From positions 1 through 42,778 of the IMG/VR virus record IMGVR_UViG_3300018083_000017: a stretch of DNA of 42,778 bases. The stretch is one strand, 5' to 3'. Positions 25,344-32,588 of this stretch are shown one piece after another. Position numbers and translations under genes: made by a program. The notes beneath the pieces were generated by a model. The model was not told the origin of the DNA. It worked only from the letters and a program-made list of their open reading frames with translations, and made no database searches. The first letter of the stretch is position 1; every line of letters starts with the position of its first letter. Source of the DNA: a virus.

Positions 25344-25829
25344 ATGGGCATGGACGTGTTCGGCAAGAAGGCTGAGGGCGAGAAGGGGCACTACTTCAGG
25401 AACAACGTGTGGTGGTGGCGCCCGCTGTGGGACTACACGTGCGAGGTGGCCGGCGTGTACATCGGGCCGGCGGTGGCGGACGGCGGCCACAGCAACAGCG
25501 GCGACGGGCTGGACGGTCCGACCTCGCGGAAGGTGGCGAAGCTGCTGCGGGCCGAGCTCGAGTCCGGGCGCACGAAGGCGTACGCGGAGAAGTACGCGGC
25601 CGAGCTGGCGCAGATCCCGCAGCAGGAGTGTGAGCTGTGCGGCGGGACGGGGACGCGCTCGAAGCCGGTGCCGGGGGACCCAGGCTGGAAGCCGAAGCCG
25701 GGCGAGTGCAACGGCTGCGACGGCAAGGGAAAGAAGGACGCGATCGAGACGTGGTACCCGTTCAGCGTCGAGAACGTGACGGAGTGGGTCGAGTTTCTGG
25801 AGCACTGCGACGGGTTCGAGATCTACTGA
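25344..25829 (+). CDS. Hypothetical protein with DnaJ-like zinc repeats
   Basis: This 161-residue protein starts at ATG 25344 (MGMDVFGKK, an opening shared by many phage proteins of this kind). CELCGGTGTR and CNGCDGKGKK, about 30 residues apart, are two CxxCxGxG repeats as in the DnaJ zinc finger. The N-terminal part has Trp-rich NNVWWWRPLWDYTC. The C terminus is acidic (VTEWVEFLEHCDGFEIY). Phages often carry a protein of this layout and its function is unknown. Confidence 0.75.
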   Translation: MGMDVFGKKAEGEKGHYFRNNVWWWRPLWDYTCEVAGVYIGPAVADGGHSNSGDGLDGPTSRKVAKLLRAELESGRTKAYAEKYAAELAQIPQQECELCGGTGTRSKPVPGDPGWKPKPGECNGCDGKGKKDAIETWYPFSVENVTEWVEFLEHCDGFEIY

Positions 25830-25831
25830 CA

Positions 25832-25876
25832 GTGTTAGCTTATTCGCTTGCCAGGGAGCGGGCGGTGGGCTAGGAT
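25832..25876 (+). promoter_or_regulatory. Promoter P5 with operator-like 19-mer and leaderless start
   Basis: GTGTTAGCTTATTCGCTTG (25832-25850) overlaps TTGCCA (25848-25853). TAGGAT (25871-25876) follows after 17 bases. The -10 box is itself inside a second element copy, GCTAGGATATTCACATG (25869-25885), whose last three bases are the start codon of the next gene. Confidence 0.75.
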
Positions 25877-25882
25877 ATTCAC

Positions 25883-26098
25883 ATGAGGTTGCTGGTCTGT
25901 AACGTTCGATGCAGGAAGTCGCAGGCTCCGGCGAGCAGGTGTAGGTGCCGGGCCTGCGGCGGTGACAACCACGGCCGACTGGCCGGTGTCCGGCAGCTGG
26001 TGCTGCCACTGGGAGGTGAGACGAGTGAAGTTTCTGACGCCGCTCGCGCGACGGAGGGTGCGAGCCACAAAGAAGACGCTGAACGACCTGGCGGCTGA
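25883..26098 (+). CDS. Small cysteine-rich protein, probably leaderless message
   Basis: This 71-residue protein starts at ATG 25883, only six bases after a TAGGAT -10 box, so transcription should begin at or next to the start codon. Residues 5-34 hold CNVRC and CRCRACGG with NHG just after; the CxCxxCGGxNHG pattern occurs in small phage proteins of unknown role and suggests zinc binding. It overlaps the HTH gene by 74 bases in another frame, which suggests coupled control. Confidence 0.6.
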   Translation: MRLLVCNVRCRKSQAPASRCRCRACGGDNHGRLAGVRQLVLPLGGETSEVSDAARATEGASHKEDAERPGG

Positions 26099-26327
26099 GA
26101 TGAAGATCAGCGCCGGGAACCTGAGTCAGATCGAGCAGGGGAAGGCGCCGCTGGGCGCCACGCTGAAGCTGCGGCTGGCGACGCGGTACAAGTGCTCCGA
26201 GCTGGAGGTCGAGTTCGACTATCTGCGCGGGCGCGTGGAGACGCTGGCCGACGAGGTTGAGAAGTCGAAGGCCAGGCTGAGAGAGCTGAAGTCGGACAGG
26301 AAGGTGAAGCGAGCGGGGGCGGCCTGA
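26025..26327 (+). CDS. Cro/XRE-type helix-turn-helix regulator
   Basis: This 100-residue protein starts at GTG 26025 with a strong GGGAGGTGAG ribosome site. Residues 17-60 read as an XRE-type HTH (KTLNDLAAEMKISAGNLSQIE, with GNLSQIEQGK as the recognition helix). Residues 64-92 form a coiled coil (LRGRVETLADEVEKSKARL), suitable for dimer formation. It is the only clear transcription factor in the window and lies just downstream of P5, so it is the best candidate to bind the repeated 19-mer elements. No protease/cleavage domain is present, so it is Cro-like rather than LexA/CI-like. Confidence 0.85.
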   Translation: MKFLTPLARRRVRATKKTLNDLAAEMKISAGNLSQIEQGKAPLGATLKLRLATRYKCSELEVEFDYLRGRVETLADEVEKSKARLRELKSDRKVKRAGAA

Positions 26328-26340
26328 GCGGCGCCCCCTC
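26315..26340 (+). terminator. Hairpin overlapping the HTH gene stop
   Basis: GGGGGCG (26315-26321) pairs with CGCCCCC (26332-26338) and is followed by TCTTG. The stem includes the end of the HTH gene. Weak T-run; possible terminator or attenuator. Confidence 0.45.
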
Positions 26341-26373
26341 TTGACGCCCGGTAGATCCGGGCACACGTTTCAG

Positions 26374-27135
26374 ATGCGGCCTGAGCCGCAGAAAGGCTGG
26401 TGCTGGGTGAATGGTCTGATGGTCCACGCAGGAGGCTGGGACGCAACGCTGGACGACCTTCGTTCCGCAGTGGTCCCGGAGCCTACGAAGACGCATGTGC
26501 CCGTGCCGTACCCGCGCTTCGTCGAGGAAGTGAAGTTCAGCCTGCAGCGGTTCGGGCTGACGGCGGTTGCGGAGCAGTTCGCGCTCGGCCGCGAGGGGCA
26601 GCAGATGTTCGGCGTGCTGCAGGTGAAGAACGGAACGGCGGCGGACGACTGGGGCATGTCGCTGGGCCTGCGGTCGAGCTACGACAAGTCGCTGGCGCTC
26701 TCTATGGTCGCGGGGAGCAAGGTGTTCGTGTGCGACAACCTCGCGTTCTCGGGCGAGGTGCACAGCAGCCGCAAGCACACGTCGAACGTGCTGCGCGACC
26801 TGCCTGGGATGGTGTACGACATGCTGGAGCGCACGGCGTCGTACAAGGGCGAGCTGGAGCGTGAGATCGCCGCCTTCAAGCTGGTCGAGGTGAGCGTGCA
26901 GGACTCCGACCACCTGATGGTCGAGGCGGTGCGCAAGGACGTGATCCCGGCGTCGGACCTGCCGCGACTGATGCACGAGTGGGACGAGCCGAAGCACGAC
27001 GAGTTCAAGCCGCGCACGGCGTGGAGCCTGTTCAACGCGTTCACGGAGGTGGCGAAGCGCCGGTCGCCTGGAGCGCAGATCGACGCGACGCTGCGACTGA
27101 GCAAGATGTTCCGCGAGGAGTTCGTCACCAACTGA
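26374..27135 (+). CDS. DUF932-like protein
   Basis: This protein is 253 residues if it starts at ATG 26374; ATG 26419 would also serve, and neither has a good ribosome site. GLRSSYDKSLALSMVAGSKV with FVCDNLAFSGEV is the core pattern of the DUF932 family, widespread in phages and plasmids near recombination or replication genes. The C-terminal part (TAWSLFNAFTEVAKRRSP) also fits. The molecular function of the family is not known; it may bind DNA. A terminator-like hairpin follows. Confidence 0.75.
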   Translation: MRPEPQKGWCWVNGLMVHAGGWDATLDDLRSAVVPEPTKTHVPVPYPRFVEEVKFSLQRFGLTAVAEQFALGREGQQMFGVLQVKNGTAADDWGMSLGLRSSYDKSLALSMVAGSKVFVCDNLAFSGEVHSSRKHTSNVLRDLPGMVYDMLERTASYKGELEREIAAFKLVEVSVQDSDHLMVEAVRKDVIPASDLPRLMHEWDEPKHDEFKPRTAWSLFNAFTEVAKRRSPGAQIDATLRLSKMFREEFVTN

Positions 27136-27153
27136 GCCCAACGGACGGGCGCG

Positions 27154-27178
27154 GGGCACAAGGATGTGCCCATTTCTT
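27154..27178 (+). terminator. Probable terminator or attenuator before recombination genes
   Basis: GGGCACA (27154-27160) pairs with TGTGCCC (27165-27171) around AGGA, followed by ATTTCTT. The next ribosome site GGAGG begins at 27181. The tight placement suggests partial termination that sets the level of the following genes. Confidence 0.55.
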
Positions 27179-27189
27179 CAGGAGGAAGC

Positions 27190-28224
27190 GTGGGTGAACT
27201 GGTGAAGGTCGAAGACATGCCCGAGTGGGCACGTCACGCGATGCAGGCGTACCTCGGCAAGGACGTGAACCTGCTGCTGCCGGCAGTGCCGGTGAACGCT
27301 GAGCTGGGCTTCGCGCACAAGCCGATGGTGTCGCTGGTACGGGTGTCCGCAGACCCGCGAGACGGCGATTGCTACAAGGTCGGCTCGCGGAAGAACGGCA
27401 GCGAGTGGGAAGACCTGTTCGCGCTGGCGAAGCCCGCACTGGACCGAGTGGCCAGCGCAGCGGGCATCAACTTCGTCACGATGCGCGTGGACGACCGTTC
27501 GAGCCGTGACCGCTGCGAGGTGGAGTGCCGCGCGGCGATGAAGAACGAGTCGGGCGCGTGGGTGGTGAAGACGTACCGCAAGGAGCTGGACATGCGGGAC
27601 GTGGAGGACGCTCGGCGCCAGGAGCGCGCGAAGGCGAACGAGCGAGCCGGGAAGGACAAGAAGACGCCCGAGCAGCTGGAGGACGAGCTGCGGAACGAGA
27701 TGGCGCAGTACCGCAAGCACCTCGCGGCACGCACTGAGACGGGCGCGATTCTGCGAGCGGTGCGCGGGCAGCTGGGGATCCGCTCGCAGTGGACGAAGGG
27801 CGAGCTGGCGAAGCCGTTCGTGGTGATGCGCGTGGACTACGCGCCTGACGCGAGCGACCCGGTGGCGCGGCGGTTCCTGATGGAGCAGGGCGCTCGCGCA
27901 AGCGAGGCGCTGTTCGGCCAGATGGGACGCGCCAGGGAAATCGTCGGCGCGGAGGTCGTGCACGAGGCCGGGCGGGTGACGGTCGAGGCTGACGACTTGC
28001 CGGTGGGCGAGGAGCCGGTGGAGGAGGCGACGCCGGCCCGCATGATGGTGCTGGCAGAGAACGCGAGCGAGACGGACCGGCAGGAGTACATCAGGCGCGG
28101 CGTGGAGCTGCTGGGCATCGAGCCGGGCGAGTACATCAAGCTGGTCGAGGCGTGCGGGTACGACATGAAGAAGATCGCGGGCGAGATCGAGCGCCGTGCG
28201 AACGAGAACGGAGGTCAGGGATGA
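27190..28224 (+). CDS. Putative single-strand annealing (RecT-like) protein
   Basis: This 344-residue protein starts at GTG 27190 behind CAGGAGGAAGC. Segments EDLFALAKPALDRVASAAGI and RTETGAILRAVRGQLGIRS with GELAKPFVVMR resemble phage recombination proteins that lie beside exonuclease genes. A Glu/Lys-rich helical region lies between. The last 60 residues (MMVLAENASETDRQEYIRR onward) look like a separate helical tail. It overlaps the SbcD-SbcC fusion by four bases, so an annealing partner for that nuclease fits the context. Family membership is not proved by motif alone. Confidence 0.45.
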   Translation: MGELVKVEDMPEWARHAMQAYLGKDVNLLLPAVPVNAELGFAHKPMVSLVRVSADPRDGDCYKVGSRKNGSEWEDLFALAKPALDRVASAAGINFVTMRVDDRSSRDRCEVECRAAMKNESGAWVVKTYRKELDMRDVEDARRQERAKANERAGKDKKTPEQLEDELRNEMAQYRKHLAARTETGAILRAVRGQLGIRSQWTKGELAKPFVVMRVDYAPDASDPVARRFLMEQGARASEALFGQMGRAREIVGAEVVHEAGRVTVEADDLPVGEEPVEEATPARMMVLAENASETDRQEYIRRGVELLGIEPGEYIKLVEACGYDMKKIAGEIERRANENGGQG

Positions 28225-31200
28225 AGGTTCTCCAGTTCGGAGATCTGCACCACGACGGTGCGACGCACGAGAACACGAGTCGTGCGATGAACGAGATTCT
28301 GCTGCTGGCGGAGCAGGTGAAGCCCGACGTGATTGTGAACACGGGCGACCTGGTGATGCGGCGGGGCCACGTGAGCCCCGAGCTGGGGCGGGAGCTGCGG
28401 CAGTTCCACGCGATTCTCGCGAGGCACGCGCACGTCATCGTGGTGGCGGGCAATCACGACTTGCCGGCGCTGAACGGAGACACGGGCGCCGTCGAGGGCC
28501 TGCTCGGGGTGTCCAGCGGCGAGGAGAACATGACGCTGGTCGAGTACCCGGAGGTCGTCGTCGCGGCGGGCCAGGAGTTCGTGTGCGTGCCTTACCCGCC
28601 GCGCAGCGTGGACAAGGCAGGGAAGCCGCTGTCGAGTGAGGTGGCGTCAGCCCTGCTGCTGGACGTGGTGCGCGACCTCTGCGCCAGGGCGCCAGGAGCG
28701 CCGCTGGTGTTTCACGGAACGATTCGCGGCTCGATGCCAGGCTCCGAGGCGGGGATGGGGTTCGACGTGGGACTCCAGCTCGACGAGTCACAGATCCCGG
28801 AGACAGTGCCGTGCGTGATGGCCGGGCACATCCACAAGCCGCAGACGATTGGGCGCGCGGTGTATCCGGGCTCGACGACGGCGCTGAGCTTCGGTGAGGA
28901 GCAGCACGCGCACGGTGCGACGGTGTGGGTGAGCGGACCGGCTGGCTGGGTGCCGACGTTCGCCGAGCTCGAGCCCGCGGTGCGGTACCTGACCATCGAC
29001 CTGCGGGCAGACGAGGACCAGATGGCGAAGCTCGACCGGGTGCTGGAGCAGAACCAGTCGCGGAACGAGCGGACGATCGTGCGAGTGCTGTATCGAGCCC
29101 GGCGTGGAGTGAGCGCGGGAGCGACGGGGCAGGCCATCCGAGGCCACTGCCGGTCGGCCGGCGTGAAGGAGTGCCGTCTGGTGCCCGAGCTGGTGGCGGA
29201 CGAGCGCACGACGGCGGTGAGGAAGTTCGACGACGTGCGCGGGTCGCTCGCTGCGTGGGCGAAGGAGCAGGGGTTGAAGCCCGAGGTGCAGCGCGGGATG
29301 GCGGCGCTCGAAGTAGGAGCGTCAGCGGAGCTGGCCGGCCGGTTCGTCGAGCAGATGGGGCGAGGGAGCTACCGGCTGACCGGGGCGAAGTGGCACGACT
29401 TCCGCAGCCTGGGAAGCGGACTGTGGGAGGACGCCCAGCTCGGGCGGCTGGTGTGCATCCAGGGCGAGAACGCGAGCGGGAAGTCGAACCTGGCCGAGGT
29501 CGAGGCGTTCGCGCTGTGGGGCCGGAGCCCTCGCGGCCGCGTTTCGCTGGCGGACGTGCCTAGGCGCGGGACGAGCGGGTGCTCGGTCGAGGTGGCCATC
29601 GAGCACGGCGGCGAGAAGTGGTCGGTGATCCGCACGGTGAAGGTGACGGCGACCGGGACCGGGACAGGGGCGGTGAGCCTGTTCAGGTGGGCCGATGGCG
29701 GGTGGGCGGACCGCGGGGGCCAGTCGGCAGACACGCAGGCGGCAATCGAGGCGATGGTCGGGTCGTGGGAGATGTATCTGGCGACCAGGTTCGCGAGCCA
29801 GGGCGACGTGGACCGGCTGCTGAGCATGAAGCCGGCGGAGCTGAAGGACGTGCTGCAGGAGGCGGCGGCGCTCGACCAGTACGCCGATCGCGAGGCGTGG
29901 GCGGCGAAGCTGGAGCCGGGCGTCAAGGAGCTGCTGGCGAAGGCGCAGGGCAGGCTGGACGCTGCCAGGGAGCGGTGCGGGCTGGCGCGGGAGAAGCTAG
30001 AGACGGCGCGCGAGATGTTGGTGACCGCCCAGCGGCAGCAGGACGAGAGCCACGAAGCTGCCAAGCGGGCAGAGGGTGAGCTGGGGAACGCGCGCACGAG
30101 GGCGGCGAACGCCGAGGCACGCCTGGAACAGACGAAGGCAGAGGCGAAGCGGCTGGACGACCTGCGCCGGCAGCTGAGGGCGGCACAGAGCGAGGACCAG
30201 GCCGCGGCGCTGGAGGCCGGGAAGCTGTTGGTCGAGCTGACCGAGTTCCGGCGCGACCTGCAGCTGATGACGATGAGCGAGGCGCCGGAGCAGCAGGACG
30301 TGGCGGCAGCCGAGGCGGCGCGGGACGCGGTTCAGGCGGACCTGCAGGCGTTCCACGAGGCGAAGTCGGCGGCCCGGATCGCGCTGCACGCCAAGTGGGA
30401 CGAGCGGCTGAAGGCGTCCGACGAGAAGCTGTCGATGGCGCGGCAGGACCAGCTGGACGCGGAGAGGGCGCTGGCGAGGGAGCTGGGGGCCTACGAAGCC
30501 GCGGTGCGGGCGCTGGAGCGCCGCAGGGACGAGCTGACGAAGACGGCGGCGATGGCGAAGGCGGTCCTGTTCGGGGAGGGTTGCGAGCCATGCCCGCTCG
30601 CGCGCTCCGCCTTGGACGCGAGCAGGGCGCTGGGCGAGCTGTCTGAGCCTGACGCCGGACCGCGCGATCGGGCACTGACGGCGAAGAAGGATGCGGCCGT
30701 GGTGGTGGAGATGTTCCACGTGGAACATGAGCGGCTGAAAGAGCAGAAGTCGCTGGAGCTGCACGCGCTGGACGAGCTGGGACTCGTGGAACGTGACGAG
30801 TTGCAGACGAGGGTCCGGGTGCTGGATGAGCGGGTGAAGTGGGTGCGAGAGGCCGAGTCGAAGCGGCTGTCGCACGCTGGCCGGCTGGAGCGCGCCAGGG
30901 CGGAAATCGCGAAGACGCAAGCGGTTCTGGACGCGGCGAACGAGCGGTGCGAGCGGGCGCGGGCCAGGCTCCGAGATTTCGGAGGCATCGACGAGGGCGA
31001 GGTGGACCTGCGGGGGCCGACGAACACGCTGGCGTACGAGCGGGGCCTGGTGGCTGAGCTCGAGTCCGAGCTGAAGCGGATGGCGCAGCGGGAGAGGGAC
31101 GCGATTGAGGATGCGGCCACGGTGCGAGCGGCGGTGACCCGGCTGGAGGCTGAGGCGAAGCCGCCGGTGGATGAGCACCGGGCGGTCGAGGTGGTGTCGC

Positions 31201-31721
31201 TGGAGCTGGAGAGCGTGCAGGAGTACCGGCGGGCGATGGGCCGGGACGGGATCCCGTTCCTCAAGGTGGTGGAGTCGATCGGCGCACTGGAGAGCTGGGC
31301 GAACGAGTTCCTGGGCCTGGGCGACATGCGGCTGACGATCGAGGGCAGCCGGGAGACGCAGAAGGGCGAGAAGCGAGACGAGGTGGTGGCGCGGTACACG
31401 AACCGATTCGGCGGGCACGAGCTGTCGGCGGCGTCCGGGTTCGAGCGGGTGGCGCTGGGGTACGCGCTCCGGGCGGCGATGGCTCGGCTGCACGCGGAGA
31501 ACCGGGGCATCCGGGTGGGTCACTGGGTGGCGGACGAGGGCTGGGGCAGCTTCGACGAGGCGAACCTGAGCCTGGGCCAGCAGATGCTGGAGCGCCTGGG
31601 GGCGGCATTCGACCGCGTATTCTTCATCAGCCACGTGGCCGCGATCCGGGAGGTTGCTGAGACGGTGATGACGGTGGAGGTGGACACGGAGAACGGCTCG
31701 CGGGTGAGCATCACCAGTTGA
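28221..31721 (+). CDS. Single-chain SbcD-SbcC (Mre11-Rad50) nuclease/ATPase fusion
   Basis: This 1,166-residue protein starts at ATG 28221 (GGAGGTCAGGG). Residues 1-about 330 are a calcineurin-like SbcD/Mre11 nuclease: Asp8 and His10 (GDLHHD), Asp43 (NTGDL), GNHD at 77-80, His165 (FHGT) and GHIH at 202-205. Residues from about 385 are SbcC/Rad50: Walker A GENASGKS at 415-422, Q-loop area ATRFASQGDVDRLLS, long coiled coils broken by the zinc-hook pair CEPC at 788-791, signature LSAASGFERVALG from 1068, and Walker B ending in Asp1105-Glu1106. In bacteria these are normally two genes. The complex cuts DNA ends and hairpins. Coiled coils are short for the family. All key residues seem intact, so it is probably active. 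Confidence 0.9.
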   Translation: MKVLQFGDLHHDGATHENTSRAMNEILLLAEQVKPDVIVNTGDLVMRRGHVSPELGRELRQFHAILARHAHVIVVAGNHDLPALNGDTGAVEGLLGVSSGEENMTLVEYPEVVVAAGQEFVCVPYPPRSVDKAGKPLSSEVASALLLDVVRDLCARAPGAPLVFHGTIRGSMPGSEAGMGFDVGLQLDESQIPETVPCVMAGHIHKPQTIGRAVYPGSTTALSFGEEQHAHGATVWVSGPAGWVPTFAELEPAVRYLTIDLRADEDQMAKLDRVLEQNQSRNERTIVRVLYRARRGVSAGATGQAIRGHCRSAGVKECRLVPELVADERTTAVRKFDDVRGSLAAWAKEQGLKPEVQRGMAALEVGASAELAGRFVEQMGRGSYRLTGAKWHDFRSLGSGLWEDAQLGRLVCIQGENASGKSNLAEVEAFALWGRSPRGRVSLADVPRRGTSGCSVEVAIEHGGEKWSVIRTVKVTATGTGTGAVSLFRWADGGWADRGGQSADTQAAIEAMVGSWEMYLATRFASQGDVDRLLSMKPAELKDVLQEAAALDQYADREAWAAKLEPGVKELLAKAQGRLDAARERCGLAREKLETAREMLVTAQRQQDESHEAAKRAEGELGNARTRAANAEARLEQTKAEAKRLDDLRRQLRAAQSEDQAAALEAGKLLVELTEFRRDLQLMTMSEAPEQQDVAAAEAARDAVQADLQAFHEAKSAARIALHAKWDERLKASDEKLSMARQDQLDAERALARELGAYEAAVRALERRRDELTKTAAMAKAVLFGEGCEPCPLARSALDASRALGELSEPDAGPRDRALTAKKDAAVVVEMFHVEHERLKEQKSLELHALDELGLVERDELQTRVRVLDERVKWVREAESKRLSHAGRLERARAEIAKTQAVLDAANERCERARARLRDFGGIDEGEVDLRGPTNTLAYERGLVAELESELKRMAQRERDAIEDAATVRAAVTRLEAEAKPPVDEHRAVEVVSLELESVQEYRRAMGRDGIPFLKVVESIGALESWANEFLGLGDMRLTIEGSRETQKGEKRDEVVARYTNRFGGHELSAASGFERVALGYALRAAMARLHAENRGIRVGHWVADEGWGSFDEANLSLGQQMLERLGAAFDRVFFISHVAAIREVAETVMTVEVDTENGSRVSITS

Positions 31722-31752
31722 CCACGGAAGGTGGGTGTGCTAACATATGCAC
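31718..31752 (+). promoter_or_regulatory. Promoter P6, element copy used as -10 box, leaderless start
   Basis: TTGACC (31718-31723) is followed after 17 bases by TAACAT (31741-31746), which lies inside the element GTGCTAACATATGCAC (31737-31752). The ATG of the next gene begins at 31753, six bases after the -10 box. This copy has GTGC and GCAC ends, the best inverted repeat of the set. Confidence 0.65.
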
Positions 31753-32154
31753 ATGGCGAAGACCGTATGGACCGCGAGCTACGCAAAGGCGCTGAAGATG
31801 CCGAGGACGATCGTGCTCATCGCGACGAGTCGGTCGGTGCCGGAGTGGTTCTCGACGACTGGGGTGCCGTATCGGCACATGATGGAGCTGGCGCCGACGA
31901 AGGAGGTGCTGGCGAAGTCGAAGGCGGACCCGGAGTACGACTGGAAGACGGCGTACCGGCGGCAGCTGAGCGAGACGAACCTGAAGTGGTGGTATGACGC
32001 CTTGCCGGCAGAGTGCGCGATGCTATGCTGGGAGAAGGAGTGGGAGCAGTGCCACCGGAAGCTGCTGTTCGAGGCGTTCCACGCAGTGTTCGGCGTGGCG
32101 GGCGGAGAGTGGGGCGGTGGCAATCCGATTCACGAGCAGCTGTCGATGTTCTGA
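31753..32154 (+). CDS. DUF488-like protein
   Basis: This 133-residue protein starts at ATG 31753 (an earlier in-frame ATG at 31747 lies within the -10 region). Segments MPRTIVLIATSRSVP, ELAPTKEVLAKSK, then AMLCWEKEWEQCHRKLL match the DUF488 pattern, which ends in a Cys...CHR motif. The family has unknown function and occurs in bacteria and mobile elements. Expression probably comes from P6 as a leaderless message, which is unusual. Confidence 0.7.
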   Translation: MAKTVWTASYAKALKMPRTIVLIATSRSVPEWFSTTGVPYRHMMELAPTKEVLAKSKADPEYDWKTAYRRQLSETNLKWWYDALPAECAMLCWEKEWEQCHRKLLFEAFHAVFGVAGGEWGGGNPIHEQLSMF

Positions 32155-32164
32155 GGGGGACAGC

Positions 32165-32458
32165 ATGGCTATCACGGTCACGAAGCTGACGCCGAACGGG
32201 CTGGAGACGGCGGTGTTCAACGTCGTCAGCACGGCGGACGCGGATCTGAACACCGGGTTCATCGAGCACGGGTTGAAGACGCAGCCGAGCATCTTCATCC
32301 TGACGCCGCTGCAGGTGAACGCAGTGACGGCGGGCTGGTACATCGACGCTGTGGACGACACGAGCTTCCGATGCGTGAAAAAGACGACGGCGGCAAGCGG
32401 CGTTGCCGGCGCGCAGCTCCAGGTCACGCTGACGAGGCCGGTGACAGCGAACGCATAG
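32165..32458 (+). CDS. Hypothetical small beta-rich protein
   Basis: This 97-residue protein starts at ATG 32165 after GAGGGGGACAGC. It is beta-rich (TVTKLTPNGLETAVFNVVS, FIEHGLKTQPSIFILTPLQ, AGAQLQVTLTRPV) and resembles small phage structural proteins in composition, although it lies outside the virion region. The tRNA begins at the base after its stop. No family recognised. Confidence 0.65.
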   Translation: MAITVTKLTPNGLETAVFNVVSTADADLNTGFIEHGLKTQPSIFILTPLQVNAVTAGWYIDAVDDTSFRCVKKTTAASGVAGAQLQVTLTRPVTANA

Positions 32459-32533
32459 GCGGACCGGGCAAGAAGGTCGGTGCGCTCGGTTATCCCACCG
32501 AGAGAGCCGGTTCGAATCCGGCGGTCCGCTCCA
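32459..32533 (+). tRNA. tRNA, glycine-type, with 8-base anticodon loop
   Basis: Cloverleaf elements: acceptor GCGGACC (32459-32465) with GGTCCGC (32523-32529), T arm GCCGG-TTCGAAT-CCGGC (32506-32522), D stem GCA/TGC, and encoded CCA (32531-32533). The anticodon stem CTCGG (32485-32489) with CCGAG (32498-32502) leaves an 8-base loop, TTATCCCA, instead of seven. G1-C72, C2-G71, U73 and the CC in the loop fit known bacterial glycine identity elements. The anticodon cannot be fixed: UCC, CCC or a four-base UCCC/AUCC reading are all possible. U8 is replaced by G. It could be a frameshifting tRNA or a degenerate one. Confidence 0.8.
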
Positions 32534-32536
32534 GAT

Positions 32537-32577
32537 GGGACCGGCCGAGCTGCCAGCGGCCGGTCCCGGAGTCTTTC
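32537..32577 (+). terminator. Hairpin after tRNA, probable terminator/processing signal
   Basis: GGGACCGGCC (32537-32546) pairs perfectly with GGCCGGTCCC (32558-32567) around an 11-base loop, followed by GGAGTCTTTC. It begins four bases after the tRNA CCA end. It may end the tRNA transcript. Confidence 0.55.
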
Positions 32578-32588
32578 AGGGAGGGGAG

